This document shows positions 25,272 to 33,282 of a stretch of 42,470 bases of DNA, in pieces. How positions within the stretch are numbered: the first letter of the stretch is position 1; each line of letters begins with the position of its first letter. Both the position numbers and the translations under genes were made by a program. Under the pieces are notes generated by a model that worked only from the letters and a program-made list of their open reading frames with translations, ran no database searches and was not told where the DNA came from. Origin of the DNA: Myxococcales bacterium (lineage in GTDB: Bacteria > Myxococcota > Polyangia > HGW-17 > SLPX01); contig SLPX01000270.1 of the NCBI GenBank assembly GCA_007131745.1, positions 1 through 42,470 on the forward strand, read 5' to 3'.

Positions 25272-27652
25272 CGCCCCCTGACCTCCTCAAATCGCTTTTC
25301 AAGAGCTTGCAATTTCTTTGTCTGCTCTATCGTGAACTCGGCCCACCGGGATGACTGATCGTCTTTTACGGCCCATGCCACATCCAACAAGCCCAAATCC
25401 GCCTTTATCAAAAGATCGTACAGATCCTTGGATATTTCATTCATAGTCTCCCGTGTCACACCGGCCGCGACAGATCGCGTCTTGGGTTCCTGTTCCTGAA
25501 GTATTTCACGATAATGTCTTACGTTTTCTTTTTCCTCGGCGAGAATTCTACGGGTTCGTCCCACTTCTTGGGCCAATCGCCCGTCAATCCTTTCATTGTA
25601 TTTTTTCAAATCATTTCTGACCGCTTCCGCCCTTTGCAGCACAACCTCGATTCTTTCCACGCTCCTCCGCCCGTCACCTCCCATTCTCTCCTTGACCGCG
25701 TCGACTATTCTTTTCTGGCGCATCAAGATATCATTATATCTTTCCCTCACCTTTCGCTCGTGCTCCAGCGTCTCTTCATCCATTCCCGCCGAGTTGCGGC
25801 CGTCTTCGATCGCCGCGCTTATTGAACGTTCCTTTTTCTGGAGCGCCGCTATTTCTTCTTTAATCTCAGTTATCATTTTGTTGACCACCGCGGGATCCAG
25901 CTTTTGCTTGATTTCAGTCGAAGAATAGTAGGTCTCTATTGCCACCAACTGGGCCTGGAGTCCCTGAATCGTCACGGTGAGCTTGTGAAGATCTCTTTCA
26001 CGCACATCAAAGAGCTTTCGTACCCTGCGCACGCGCTGTTCGAAGTCTTCGGTCGAGGAAGGCATCTCGTCTATGATCTTCTTGAGCCGGCTTCGTTCTT
26101 TTTCCAGCCGATTCCAATCGGCCAGTTCTTGTGGATTGATGTCCGACCGGACCGCTCTTCCGAGTTTTGCCGCTATTCTCGCGCTCAGGCCTGCAAGTCT
26201 TGTTTCTACTTCGTTGGCTCTTGCGCGGGCGCCGGCCAGTTCCGGAAAAGCCGATATGCTTCCTGAATCGCCTATTCTGCGTTCGATACGCTCTATCATT
26301 CTCTCGGTGTGATCGATTTCCGACCGCAAATCCTTCATGTCCTGCATGGATTCCAATGCCTTGCGTATCCGTGGCCTGCTCTTTATCAAATCCATCATGC
26401 GTCCGGGCAAAGCTATTTCAGAGTCAAGCGCCTTTTCCCCTGTTCCTGCAAGCATTTCCAAAAAATTGTCGGTCGACCAGTGCTCGCCGTGAAGCCGGCG
26501 AAGCGCTTGGTACACCGGCCTGTTTTCTTCCGCTGTCTCGGAAAACATCTTCCTGGCATAATCAAACCGCCTGGCCAGTATATGCAGGTTGCCCACCAAG
26601 ATCTTGCTTTCCGCCACGTACCTGGAATCCGGAGCGGCCAGGGCCAAAAGTTCCAGGCTCTTAATTGCACGATAAAACTCCCAAGCTTTTAGGTAAGCCC
26701 AGGCAAGCTCATACAGAGCGTGCTCGAACTGCTCTGATCTCCTGGAAATCCTGCTGTAATATTTTATGGCATTGTCCGGATCGTCATTGTGATAATAAAG
26801 ACGAGCCAGTGCCATGATGAACATATCCCTGATTTCCCTGTCCTTTCCCCTTAAAGGTTTCTCCTTTGTCTCGAGACCGTCCATCCGCCTCACACCTTCA
26901 TCAAAAATCCTCAAGGCTTCTTTCAACCTGCCGTTTTTTACGTTTATCACCCCCGTAAAATACCTGGCCTGGTTTCCATACTCGCTGGACAAGGGAATGG
27001 CTGCAAACACTTGCATCGCCCGATCCAAAAGCCCCCTGAAATAGAAATATTTACCCAAAGCATATTCCATCCCGGGATCTCTCTGCCCACGGGGAATTTT
27101 CTCTATTCTCTCTACAATTTGGTAAACACCGCTGTGATCGTCCATTCGAAATGAAAGCTCAAGGAGCCGTTGCAACGATTGTTGGTAATGCTCATCGCGG
27201 GAACCGCGTTCCACCACCTTTTCATAATGCTGGATCGCGGAACGATATTCCCTGCGCTTATAGAAACAATCAGCCAGGTAAAAACGGGCCTGCTGAGCGG
27301 CACGGGATTTTCCATGATTATTGATGAGATCCATGAAAATGACCGAAGCTTGGCCATAGTCTTTCATTTCGTAAAGGACCAGACCGTCAAGAAACCTTTT
27401 CATGAGTGAACGAGGGCTGTGTTCCCTGGGCGCCTCCAATGTCCTCAGGTGGTGTTCCAGGAGTTCTTGCAAAACGGCCACTTCCCGCTCCAGCGCTCCA
27501 AGACCCTTTGCGTCGGAAACGCCGCTCACTCCTAACATCACTGTGAGAAACAGAACTCCCGCAACACTTTTCCAGGATCCCGAACATCGTCCCCGCCCGG
27601 CGGGTATCTTGTTGCAAATCTCGGAATCAGTACGTGTTTTTTTATATTTCAT
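25268..27652 (-). CDS. TPR and coiled-coil periplasmic protein, possibly GltC-like
   Basis: 794 residues. A signal peptide (about 28-48, VAGVLFLTVMLGVSGVSDA) is followed by TPRs (about 65-400: YEMKDYGQASVIFMDLI, CFYKRREYRSAIQHYEKVV, YHNDDPDNAIKYYSRI, WAYLKAWEFYRAIKSLELLAL) and then a long charged coiled coil (about 440-770, with MKDLRSEIDHTERMIERIER). It should be a periplasmic scaffold. The build recalls GltC of the Myxococcus gliding complex, but I am not sure it is the same protein; a general TPR scaffold is the alternative. It is translationally coupled to the GltD-like gene and starts 41 bp after the preceding gene. Confidence 0.78.
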   Translation of the reverse strand: MKYKKTRTDSEICNKIPAGRGRCSGSWKSVAGVLFLTVMLGVSGVSDAKGLGALEREVAVLQELLEHHLRTLEAPREHSPRSLMKRFLDGLVLYEMKDYGQASVIFMDLINNHGKSRAAQQARFYLADCFYKRREYRSAIQHYEKVVERGSRDEHYQQSLQRLLELSFRMDDHSGVYQIVERIEKIPRGQRDPGMEYALGKYFYFRGLLDRAMQVFAAIPLSSEYGNQARYFTGVINVKNGRLKEALRIFDEGVRRMDGLETKEKPLRGKDREIRDMFIMALARLYYHNDDPDNAIKYYSRISRRSEQFEHALYELAWAYLKAWEFYRAIKSLELLALAAPDSRYVAESKILVGNLHILARRFDYARKMFSETAEENRPVYQALRRLHGEHWSTDNFLEMLAGTGEKALDSEIALPGRMMDLIKSRPRIRKALESMQDMKDLRSEIDHTERMIERIERRIGDSGSISAFPELAGARARANEVETRLAGLSARIAAKLGRAVRSDINPQELADWNRLEKERSRLKKIIDEMPSSTEDFEQRVRRVRKLFDVRERDLHKLTVTIQGLQAQLVAIETYYSSTEIKQKLDPAVVNKMITEIKEEIAALQKKERSISAAIEDGRNSAGMDEETLEHERKVRERYNDILMRQKRIVDAVKERMGGDGRRSVERIEVVLQRAEAVRNDLKKYNERIDGRLAQEVGRTRRILAEEKENVRHYREILQEQEPKTRSVAAGVTRETMNEISKDLYDLLIKADLGLLDVAWAVKDDQSSRWAEFTIEQTKKLQALEKRFEEVRGR

Positions 27653-27693
27653 TGTCTAATCCCATGTCCGGACCCATTTCTACGGACCGAGCT

Positions 27694-28482
27694 TTATTCC
27701 CCACCCTTACCTTCTTCTCCTTCGACCTTGCGCTGAGGTTGCACAACACGGGTCTGTTGAATGAACCTGATCGCCGGTCTGTCTTTGAGCGGAGTCGATA
27801 TGTTGCCTTTTTCATACGCCCTTACCCTTATAATCGTCTCGGTGCCCTCGGTCGCCCTGAACGAATGACTGGACAAAACACGGAACTCGTAGCCCCTGAG
27901 ATAGGAAAAAACTCCGTGGCCATGTCCGCGCCACTTGAGTTCAACCGTCAAAACGTGGGGTCCCGGAGGAACAGGACCGGTAAAAATCGGCATTTCCTTG
28001 AGGTCCGACCGCCTCACGTCTTCCAACCCCTCTCTGCCGAAAATGCCCTTTCCATCCAAGGCGTATCGGATACTCGTGAGGCGGAATGAACTCCCCATCC
28101 TGTGCTCCTGGATGACCTGCAACTGCGCTCCCGCGATCGTTCCATGAAGCACCGCCTCTTTTAGCAAGCTCAGGCGATACTTCGTCTGGGAAACCCTCTC
28201 TTTGAGCGAGGAAATATTTTCGGAAAGAGAGCGCAACCGCATGACATACGTCTGAGGACTTCTTTCATCCTCCTTCGCTTCTGCTTTTTCATCCTCTTCA
28301 TCAGGGGCTTCCTGCGCGGTTGCCGTCACCTCCGGCACACCGACAGGTTCCTCCTTTCCATGAAAAGATTCCTCTTCAGGACCGGACTCAGGAGGCTCGG
28401 CCGATGCATGCCCATGGCTCCACCCAACGACCAGGACAACAACAACCAGTTTACAGAAACCACCAAAAAACTTTTTTTTCAT
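27694..28482 (-). CDS. Secreted coiled-coil/beta-domain protein, first gene of glt-like operon
   Basis: 262 residues. A signal peptide (about 1-29, cut near HASAEP), an acidic linker (30-75), a coiled coil (about 80-115, RLRSLSENISSLKERVSQTK) and a beta domain (130-250) with IRYALDGKGIFG, then PPGPHVLTVELKWRGHG. The pattern 'given protein builds a default structure, then gain per unit' recalls PEGA-like surface domains, but the match is loose. It ends in a charged tail. The frame starts with GTG at 28485, but the adjacent ATG at 28482, with GGGGGA 7 nt upstream, is more likely. It heads the operon that runs to the GltF-like gene, so a role in the same envelope complex is inferred. Confidence 0.75.
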   Translation of the reverse strand: MKKKFFGGFCKLVVVVLVVGWSHGHASAEPPESGPEEESFHGKEEPVGVPEVTATAQEAPDEEDEKAEAKEDERSPQTYVMRLRSLSENISSLKERVSQTKYRLSLLKEAVLHGTIAGAQLQVIQEHRMGSSFRLTSIRYALDGKGIFGREGLEDVRRSDLKEMPIFTGPVPPGPHVLTVELKWRGHGHGVFSYLRGYEFRVLSSHSFRATEGTETIIRVRAYEKGNISTPLKDRPAIRFIQQTRVVQPQRKVEGEEGKGGE

Positions 28483-28774
28483 CACGATATCCCCCTTTTC
28501 GGCCCCGGCGACTTTGTTTCATTCCGATTCAGTTGTTTTTCAGGCTGACTATCCCTTTCCCGCCCGCGCCCCACCGGTTTTCTGAATCATCCTCGCCGAA
28601 GTCTCCAAGCTCGAGGTTGTCTTTGTTTTTGCCACATAGTCCCGAAAGCAATATCGGGTTCAGGGCTTAATAAAACATTCTTCAATTTATCAAACTCGGT
28701 ACATGCAAATGAAACCTTCATATAAGTAGCTCATTCCACCACCTTGGTCAAGCCACAGGTAACAACACGCGCGT
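28483..28774. other. Intergenic region upstream of the glt-like operon
   Basis: 292 bp between the obgE stop and the glt-like operon. It should hold the operon promoter. On the minus strand a TTGACC followed 20 nt later by TTATAT (within about 28725-28755) is the best pair I found and has poor spacing. I see no good terminator for the ribosomal operon. Confidence 0.4.
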
Positions 28775-29776
28775 TCAGTCTTTCAAAAGTATCTTGTATG
28801 CATTTTCCAATACTTTCTTCACTCCCTTTCCAGCCACAGCCGACATGGGATGAAGAACTCTTCCCTCGGCCAAAAACCTATCTTTCAAGTCTTCGAAAGC
28901 ATCCTTTACAAACGGCAAGTCGGTTTTCGTCAAAACAACCAACTCGGGCTTTTCGGAAATTTTTCCCGGATAACTCTGAATCTCTTTCCGGATAGCTCTC
29001 CAGTCCTCTATGGGATCTCCACCCTTTTCAGGAAAAACCGTGACAAAATGCACCAAAACCCGTGTTCTTTCAAGGTGTTTCAAAAAACGAACGCCCAACC
29101 CCCGCCCCTGGGAAGCGCCTTCTATCAACCCGGGAACATCCGCCACCACGAGAGCGCGGGAATCACCGAGATCCGCTATGCCCAAATGTGGCCTCAAAGT
29201 TGTAAAGGGGTAGTCCGCCACTTTCGGAGTCGCCCTGGAAATCACGGATAGAAAGGTTGATTTTCCGGTGTTGGGCAACCCCACAAGTCCCGCGTCCGCA
29301 ATGAGTTTCAACTCGAGCCTGATTGTGCGCTTTTCACCCGGCATTCCAGGATCGGACCTTCTGGGCGCCCGATTCGTAGAGGTCGCGAAACGTGCATTGC
29401 CGAAACCGCCTCTTCCTCCGCGGGCTGCGACCACCTGCATATCCGCGTCGACAAGATCCGCTATCAGGTCCCCCGTTACTCCATCAAAAATCTGCGTGCC
29501 GACAGGCACCGGAACAACCAGATCCCGGCCCGCTGCGCCGTCTCGGTTGCGGCCGCTGCCGTGCGCTCCCCTCCCGGCGCTATAACGTCTTCGATACGTG
29601 TGATCCAACAAAGTGTCCATTTGAGAATCAGCCCGGAAAATGACTGAACCGCCGTTGCCTCCGTCTCCTCCCGAAGGCCCCCCCCGCGGAACGTGAGCCT
29701 CTCTGCGAAACGCACAACACCCGTCTCCCCCATCTCCAGCGGCCACTTCTATTACTGCCTCGTCAATGAATTTCAA
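28775..29776 (-). CDS. obgE: Obg-family GTPase ObgE/CgtA
   Basis: 333 residues, the usual length without a long C-terminal tail. It begins with the glycine-rich Obg fold (KFIDEAVIEVAAGDGGDG, then GGPSGGDGGNGGSV), followed by the GTPase domain with G1 GLPNTGKST, G3 DVPGLIEGA, G4 TKTDLP and G5 MSAVAGKG. It acts in 50S ribosomal subunit maturation and stress control. The frame is open to an ATG at 29842, but the TTG at 29774-29776 is the right start: GGAGG lies 6 nt upstream and the family begins exactly there with (M)KFIDEA. Last gene of rplU-rpmA-obgE. Confidence 0.97.
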   Translation of the reverse strand: MKFIDEAVIEVAAGDGGDGCCAFRREAHVPRGGPSGGDGGNGGSVIFRADSQMDTLLDHTYRRRYSAGRGAHGSGRNRDGAAGRDLVVPVPVGTQIFDGVTGDLIADLVDADMQVVAARGGRGGFGNARFATSTNRAPRRSDPGMPGEKRTIRLELKLIADAGLVGLPNTGKSTFLSVISRATPKVADYPFTTLRPHLGIADLGDSRALVVADVPGLIEGASQGRGLGVRFLKHLERTRVLVHFVTVFPEKGGDPIEDWRAIRKEIQSYPGKISEKPELVVLTKTDLPFVKDAFEDLKDRFLAEGRVLHPMSAVAGKGVKKVLENAYKILLKD

Positions 29777-29782
29777 TGAGAT

Positions 29783-29787
29783 CCTCC
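29783..29787 (-). promoter_or_regulatory. Ribosome binding site deciding the TTG start of obgE
   Basis: GGAGG on the minus strand, 6 nt before TTG. It supports the TTG over the upstream ATG at 29842, which has no such site and would add 22 residues not seen in Obg proteins. Confidence 0.85.
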
Positions 29788-29986
29788 GGTTGATGGAGCA
29801 AACCCGCCCGGAAGTTATCGCGTCATTCCGGCTCTCTTTCAAACATTTTCAATGTGTTTCATTTGTCGCAAGGAAAGATCGAAAAGAAGCGGATCCTGGA
29901 ATTCCCGTCACCACAAAGATCGGTATTTTTCAGAAAAATTCACTTGAAGTGTTTCAGGACTGCAAGCGCAACCCGTAAAACGGAAG

Positions 29987-30241
29987 TCACCCGGGCAAAA
30001 CGGATACACGCATCCGCCTTCCACATCCCGGCCCGTAATGGACAACTCCCTCTATCTTTGAAAAGATCGTATAATCTTTTCCCATCCCCACATTTTCACC
30101 GGGATGAATCTTAGTTCCGAGTTGTCTCACCAATATGTTGCCTGAAACAACCCTCTCGCCGGCGTATCTTTTTATCCCGCGCCTTTGCGCATTGGAGTCA
30201 CGCCCGTTCCGGGAACTTCCTTGTCCTTTTTTATGTGCCAT
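29987..30241 (-). CDS. rpmA: 50S ribosomal protein L27
   Basis: 84 residues, the normal size, with [21 protein letters not shown] at the N-terminus (shown as [14 protein letters not shown], then SNAQRRG) and [15 protein letters not shown] in the core. L27 reaches the peptidyl-transferase centre with its N-terminus. The start begins directly MAHKKG, so no N-terminal cleavage extension is present. It lies 70 bp after rplU. The 210-bp space to obgE contains no gene. Confidence 0.98.
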   Translation of the reverse strand: MAHKKGQGSSRNGRDSNAQRRGIKRYAGERVVSGNILVRQLGTKIHPGENVGMGKDYTIFSKIEGVVHYGPGCGRRMRVSVLPG

Positions 30242-30311
30242 TTTGCATCTCCTTGAGATCCCGGGATCTTTTCCCGATCTTCATTCATCCGCCCAAAGGG
30301 AGGCCGAATTT

Positions 30312-30623
30312 TCAAACCGTGATTCCGGTCACCTTCAGCCTGGTGAAATCCTGCCGGTGCCCCGCCTTTTTCCGCATCTTCTTCCGCCTCTTCATCTTAA
30401 ACACCACCAGTTTAGGTCCCCGGCCCTGCTTGACGATTTCAGCGTCGACTTTGGCACCCGCCACGTACGGCGCGCCTACCTGGATCTTGTCTTCGTCCGC
30501 TATCATCAACACCTTGTCCAGCGAAACCGTTTCGCCCTCGGCTCCGGCCAACCGATCCACATCCACCGCCTCACCTACGACCACCCGGTATTGCTTGCTG
30601 CCTGTCTCTACCACGGCATACAT
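30312..30623 (-). CDS. rplU: 50S ribosomal protein L21
   Basis: 103 residues, standard size. MYAVVETGSKQYRVVVGE, VLMIADEDKIQVGAPYVAGA and FKMKRRKKMRKKAGHRQDFT are the family blocks that bind 23S rRNA. AAGGAG lies 6 nt before the ATG. First gene of the conserved rplU-rpmA-obgE operon. Confidence 0.98.
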   Translation of the reverse strand: MYAVVETGSKQYRVVVGEAVDVDRLAGAEGETVSLDKVLMIADEDKIQVGAPYVAGAKVDAEIVKQGRGPKLVVFKMKRRKKMRKKAGHRQDFTRLKVTGITV

Positions 30624-31073
30624 ACCTGACTCCTTGATTACTGTCGTCGCTTACACACTCACAAAGAACGCTTATCCATGCGAGCATGATTATTCGGGCC
30701 CCTTCATGAGACCCTGCAAAAAAACAGATTCAACCCGAACCTACACAGGAACGGATTTCCTGTTAACCAACGATGCTCCGTCGTCACGGCAAAAATTCCG
30801 GCCCGCTTGTTTCATGACGGACCCCCATCTTTACCGGCCGTACAGTAAATAAATAAAAGCCTGAAGAGGTCAAGGAAAAATGTAGATTTATTTGATCTCA
30901 TAAATATAATTGATTTCACGGAGGAAATAATACAAGTTTATTCAGCGGAGCAAAAAACGTACGGTCCGGCACCCAAGCCATGGTCCTGTTGATTTGTCAA
31001 ATCTCTTGACCCATAATGGGTGTCTACAATAAACTGGCTTCGGCAGCAAACAAAAGGATACGTGCAGCTTATC
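30624..31073. other. Divergent promoter region between rplU and the FHA gene
   Basis: 450 bp without a gene. The minus-strand side would be a leader of more than 200 nt for rplU. A possible rplU promoter is TTGACC (30868-30873) with TATTTA (30846-30851), 16-bp spacer; its -10 is poor. The plus-strand promoter is listed separately. I saw no defined L21 leader structure, although the leader has room for one. Confidence 0.5.
30989..31017 (+). promoter_or_regulatory. Sigma70-type promoter of the double-FHA gene
   Basis: TTGATT (30989-30994), a 17-bp spacer and CATAAT (31012-31017; five of six matches to TATAAT). Transcription would start near 31024, about 50 nt before the ATG at 31074. A TTGACC and a TACAAT overlap this pair but are only 13 bp apart, so they do not form a second promoter. 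Confidence 0.55.
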
Positions 31074-32945
31074 ATGAACAAGCTAATTATAGAGGACGAC
31101 GAAGGAAAAACCACAATCGTTCCCCTTATAAGGGACGAGATAACCATCGGGCGTAAAGAAGGGAACACGATCCGTCTCACCGAGAGAAACGTGTCCCGCC
31201 GTCATGCCAAGCTTGTGAAAAACAATGGGGTGATTCTGCTCGAGGATCTCGGAAGCTACAACGGGATAACCCTGAACGGGACCCCCGTCAAAGAACCCGT
31301 GCAGGTAAAAGAAGGGGATCGCATTCAAATCGGAGATTATGTCCTTGCGCTCAAGGTCGACAGCCGGCAGGCCGCTGCAACCGATCCGTTTGAAGAAATG
31401 AAGACGATTCCGATGGAAAAGGAGGAGGTGGAGGCCAATATAGCGGAACAAGAAGCAGCGGCCCGGGCGGAGGATTCGGTTGAAACGGTAAAAGAGAAAT
31501 TGCCCGCCGGCCTGAATGCGTCGGCCGCGCAAGCTCCCGCGCCTGCAACAGCGGCGGAACCAGTTGAAGCCGGTGCACCCGAACAAAAACCAGACCTGGT
31601 AGATGAATATCAACCTGCGTCGGCACACAAACCGGCAGCCCGTCTCGTCATGGTAACCGAGCCTTCCAGGGGCGTTGAATTCAGCCTCGAATCTGAAGCC
31701 AGCGTAGTAGGCCGCTGGCCTGAAAATAGCATCGTGGTCGATCACCAGTCCATTTCACGGCACCACGCAAAGATCATCCGGGACGACAATCGTTACACAA
31801 TCGTTGACATGGGCAGCCAAAACGGCGTCCTGGTAAACGGTGAAAAGTACGACCGGGTGGAGCTACGCAAAGGCGACATGATCGATCTTGGACATGTTCG
31901 TTTCAGGTTTATCGCTCCGGGTGAGGATTTCGATTTCTATCGGGACTTTGAATCGGAACAAAGAAAATCCCGTTTCGGGCTTTATGCAGCCATCGGCATA
32001 CTGGGCGCAGTAGGCGTCGCCGCGGCCGTTTTCTTGTTCAGGCCGGGAGAAGACAAGGAAACTCCAGAAAAGAAAGATGAAATAGCAGCGGTCGAAAAAG
32101 TGGATAAAGAAACCGAGGAAGAGCCTGAAACCGTTACTCCGCAGATCTCATCCGCGGACCATTCAAAGATCAACGCCGCCATTGACGCTAAAGATTGGGA
32201 AAAAGCCGTAAGCGAAGGTGAAGCGCTGCTTAAAATCCACGGAGATGACGCTTTGGCGAAGGAGCTGATCCAAAAAGCTAAAAATGAGAAGGAAAACGAA
32301 ATTAGGTTCAACAATTTCATGAAGAGCTGGAAACGCGGGGATCACCTGGCCGCGGTCAAGCTGGGCAAGGGCTTTCCTCAGGACAGTGTTTACTACAAGG
32401 AAATAGCTGTTCTTCATCCACAAGCTCTTGAAAAATACACAACACCCCTGTTGAACAAGGCCAATGCTCTTTTGCGACGGAAAAGATGCTCAGAATTGAA
32501 CGAGCTGAGCCGATCCGTAACAGATCTGAACCCGTCCGAAACCCGCTTTCAAGCCCTGGTTGATAGCTGTGCACCCAAGGAAACAGCCGTGGCGGAAGTT
32601 AGCCCAAGAACCTCTCCACGTGAAAAAACAAGCCCGGGCACAAGGACGCCGGAACCTAAAAAGGAAACCCGACCCAGACCTGTCGAGACCCCTTCTGAAA
32701 ACGTAGACCAGCTTATTCAGGACGCTCGTGATTCTTGGGCGCGCAATGACTGCGCACGCGCCCTGACGGTTGCCAGGAAGGCATACCAGCTTCAACCGAG
32801 CACCTTGCTGGTTTACATAATCGGCAGCTGCGCATGCAGGACCAAGCGTCCGAAGACCGCAAAATGGGCCTATGACAGGCTCAGCGGGGGACGTCAGCGG
32901 CTTGTTGTAAAGGCGTGCGCGGAAAACAATATCACCCTTCCATAA
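31074..32945 (+). CDS. Membrane protein with two FHA domains and C-terminal TPR-like region
   Basis: 623 residues. FHA domain 1 (about 5-95) has TIGRKEGNTIRL, VSRRHAKLV and SYNGITLNG. A Glu/Ala/Pro linker leads to FHA domain 2 (about 200-285) with VVGRWPENSIVV, ISRHHAKII and SQNGVLVNG. Both keep the Gly-Arg, Ser-x-x-His and Asn-Gly residues that bind phosphothreonine. One membrane helix (about 304-324) follows, then a charged segment and TPR-like helices (about 360-480 and 565-620). It probably reads Thr-phosphorylated proteins in the cytoplasm and contacts an envelope partner outside. The start at 31074 is chosen because the first FHA strand begins there; its Shine-Dalgarno is weak. No Ser/Thr kinase lies in the window. 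Confidence 0.9.
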   Translation: MNKLIIEDDEGKTTIVPLIRDEITIGRKEGNTIRLTERNVSRRHAKLVKNNGVILLEDLGSYNGITLNGTPVKEPVQVKEGDRIQIGDYVLALKVDSRQAAATDPFEEMKTIPMEKEEVEANIAEQEAAARAEDSVETVKEKLPAGLNASAAQAPAPATAAEPVEAGAPEQKPDLVDEYQPASAHKPAARLVMVTEPSRGVEFSLESEASVVGRWPENSIVVDHQSISRHHAKIIRDDNRYTIVDMGSQNGVLVNGEKYDRVELRKGDMIDLGHVRFRFIAPGEDFDFYRDFESEQRKSRFGLYAAIGILGAVGVAAAVFLFRPGEDKETPEKKDEIAAVEKVDKETEEEPETVTPQISSADHSKINAAIDAKDWEKAVSEGEALLKIHGDDALAKELIQKAKNEKENEIRFNNFMKSWKRGDHLAAVKLGKGFPQDSVYYKEIAVLHPQALEKYTTPLLNKANALLRRKRCSELNELSRSVTDLNPSETRFQALVDSCAPKETAVAEVSPRTSPREKTSPGTRTPEPKKETRPRPVETPSENVDQLIQDARDSWARNDCARALTVARKAYQLQPSTLLVYIIGSCACRTKRPKTAKWAYDRLSGGRQRLVVKACAENNITLP

Positions 32946-33009
32946 GGGACCGCCGATCCATCCCGCCATGCTTCGTCCCTCCCTGCGCTGCCTGCTCACG
33001 TACCTCAAG
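32946..33009. repeat. 64-bp direct repeat, copy 1
   Basis: This 64-bp block, beginning GGGACCGCCGATCCATCCCG, occurs again without change at 33115-33178. It starts at the stop of the FHA gene. Its end runs into a small hairpin, CGTAC-CTCAA-GTACG (centred near 33005), which is lost in copy 2. No gene is present in 32946-33282; frames there are artefacts of the repeat. Confidence 0.9.
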
Positions 33010-33069
33010 TACGCTGCGCCGGCTGCTCGCTCGCTCCTTGCCTGGCGGGCGCCTCGACGGCCCTGCAAG

Positions 33070-33089
33070 CATGTTTGTCCGGATCTCAA
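33070..33089. repeat. Dispersed repeat core, copy A
   Basis: CATGTTTGTCCGGATCTCAA is found here and again at 39603-39622, more than 6 kb away, with related bases on both sides (a preceding GCC(C)CTGC and a following GA-A-TCCTGT-like stretch). It belongs to the same element as the 64-bp repeat. Confidence 0.85.
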
Positions 33090-33114
33090 CGAGATTCTGT
33101 AAACTTCAGGATTC

Positions 33115-33178
33115 GGGACCGCCGATCCATCCCGCCATGCTTCGTCCCTCCCTGCGCTGCCTGCTCACGTACCTCAAG
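33115..33178. repeat. 64-bp direct repeat, copy 2
   Basis: Identical to 32946-33009, 169 bp away. After this copy the sequence departs from copy 1. It lies about 100 bp before the penicillin-binding protein gene. Confidence 0.9.
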
Positions 33179-33282
33179 CCCACGATTCCAATCCAACCTT
33201 TTTTGACACAAATCACCACACGACCTAGTCTGAAAGCAACGGTTAAAAAAGGATTTTACCCGGCATTTGAGGCTAAACCTGC

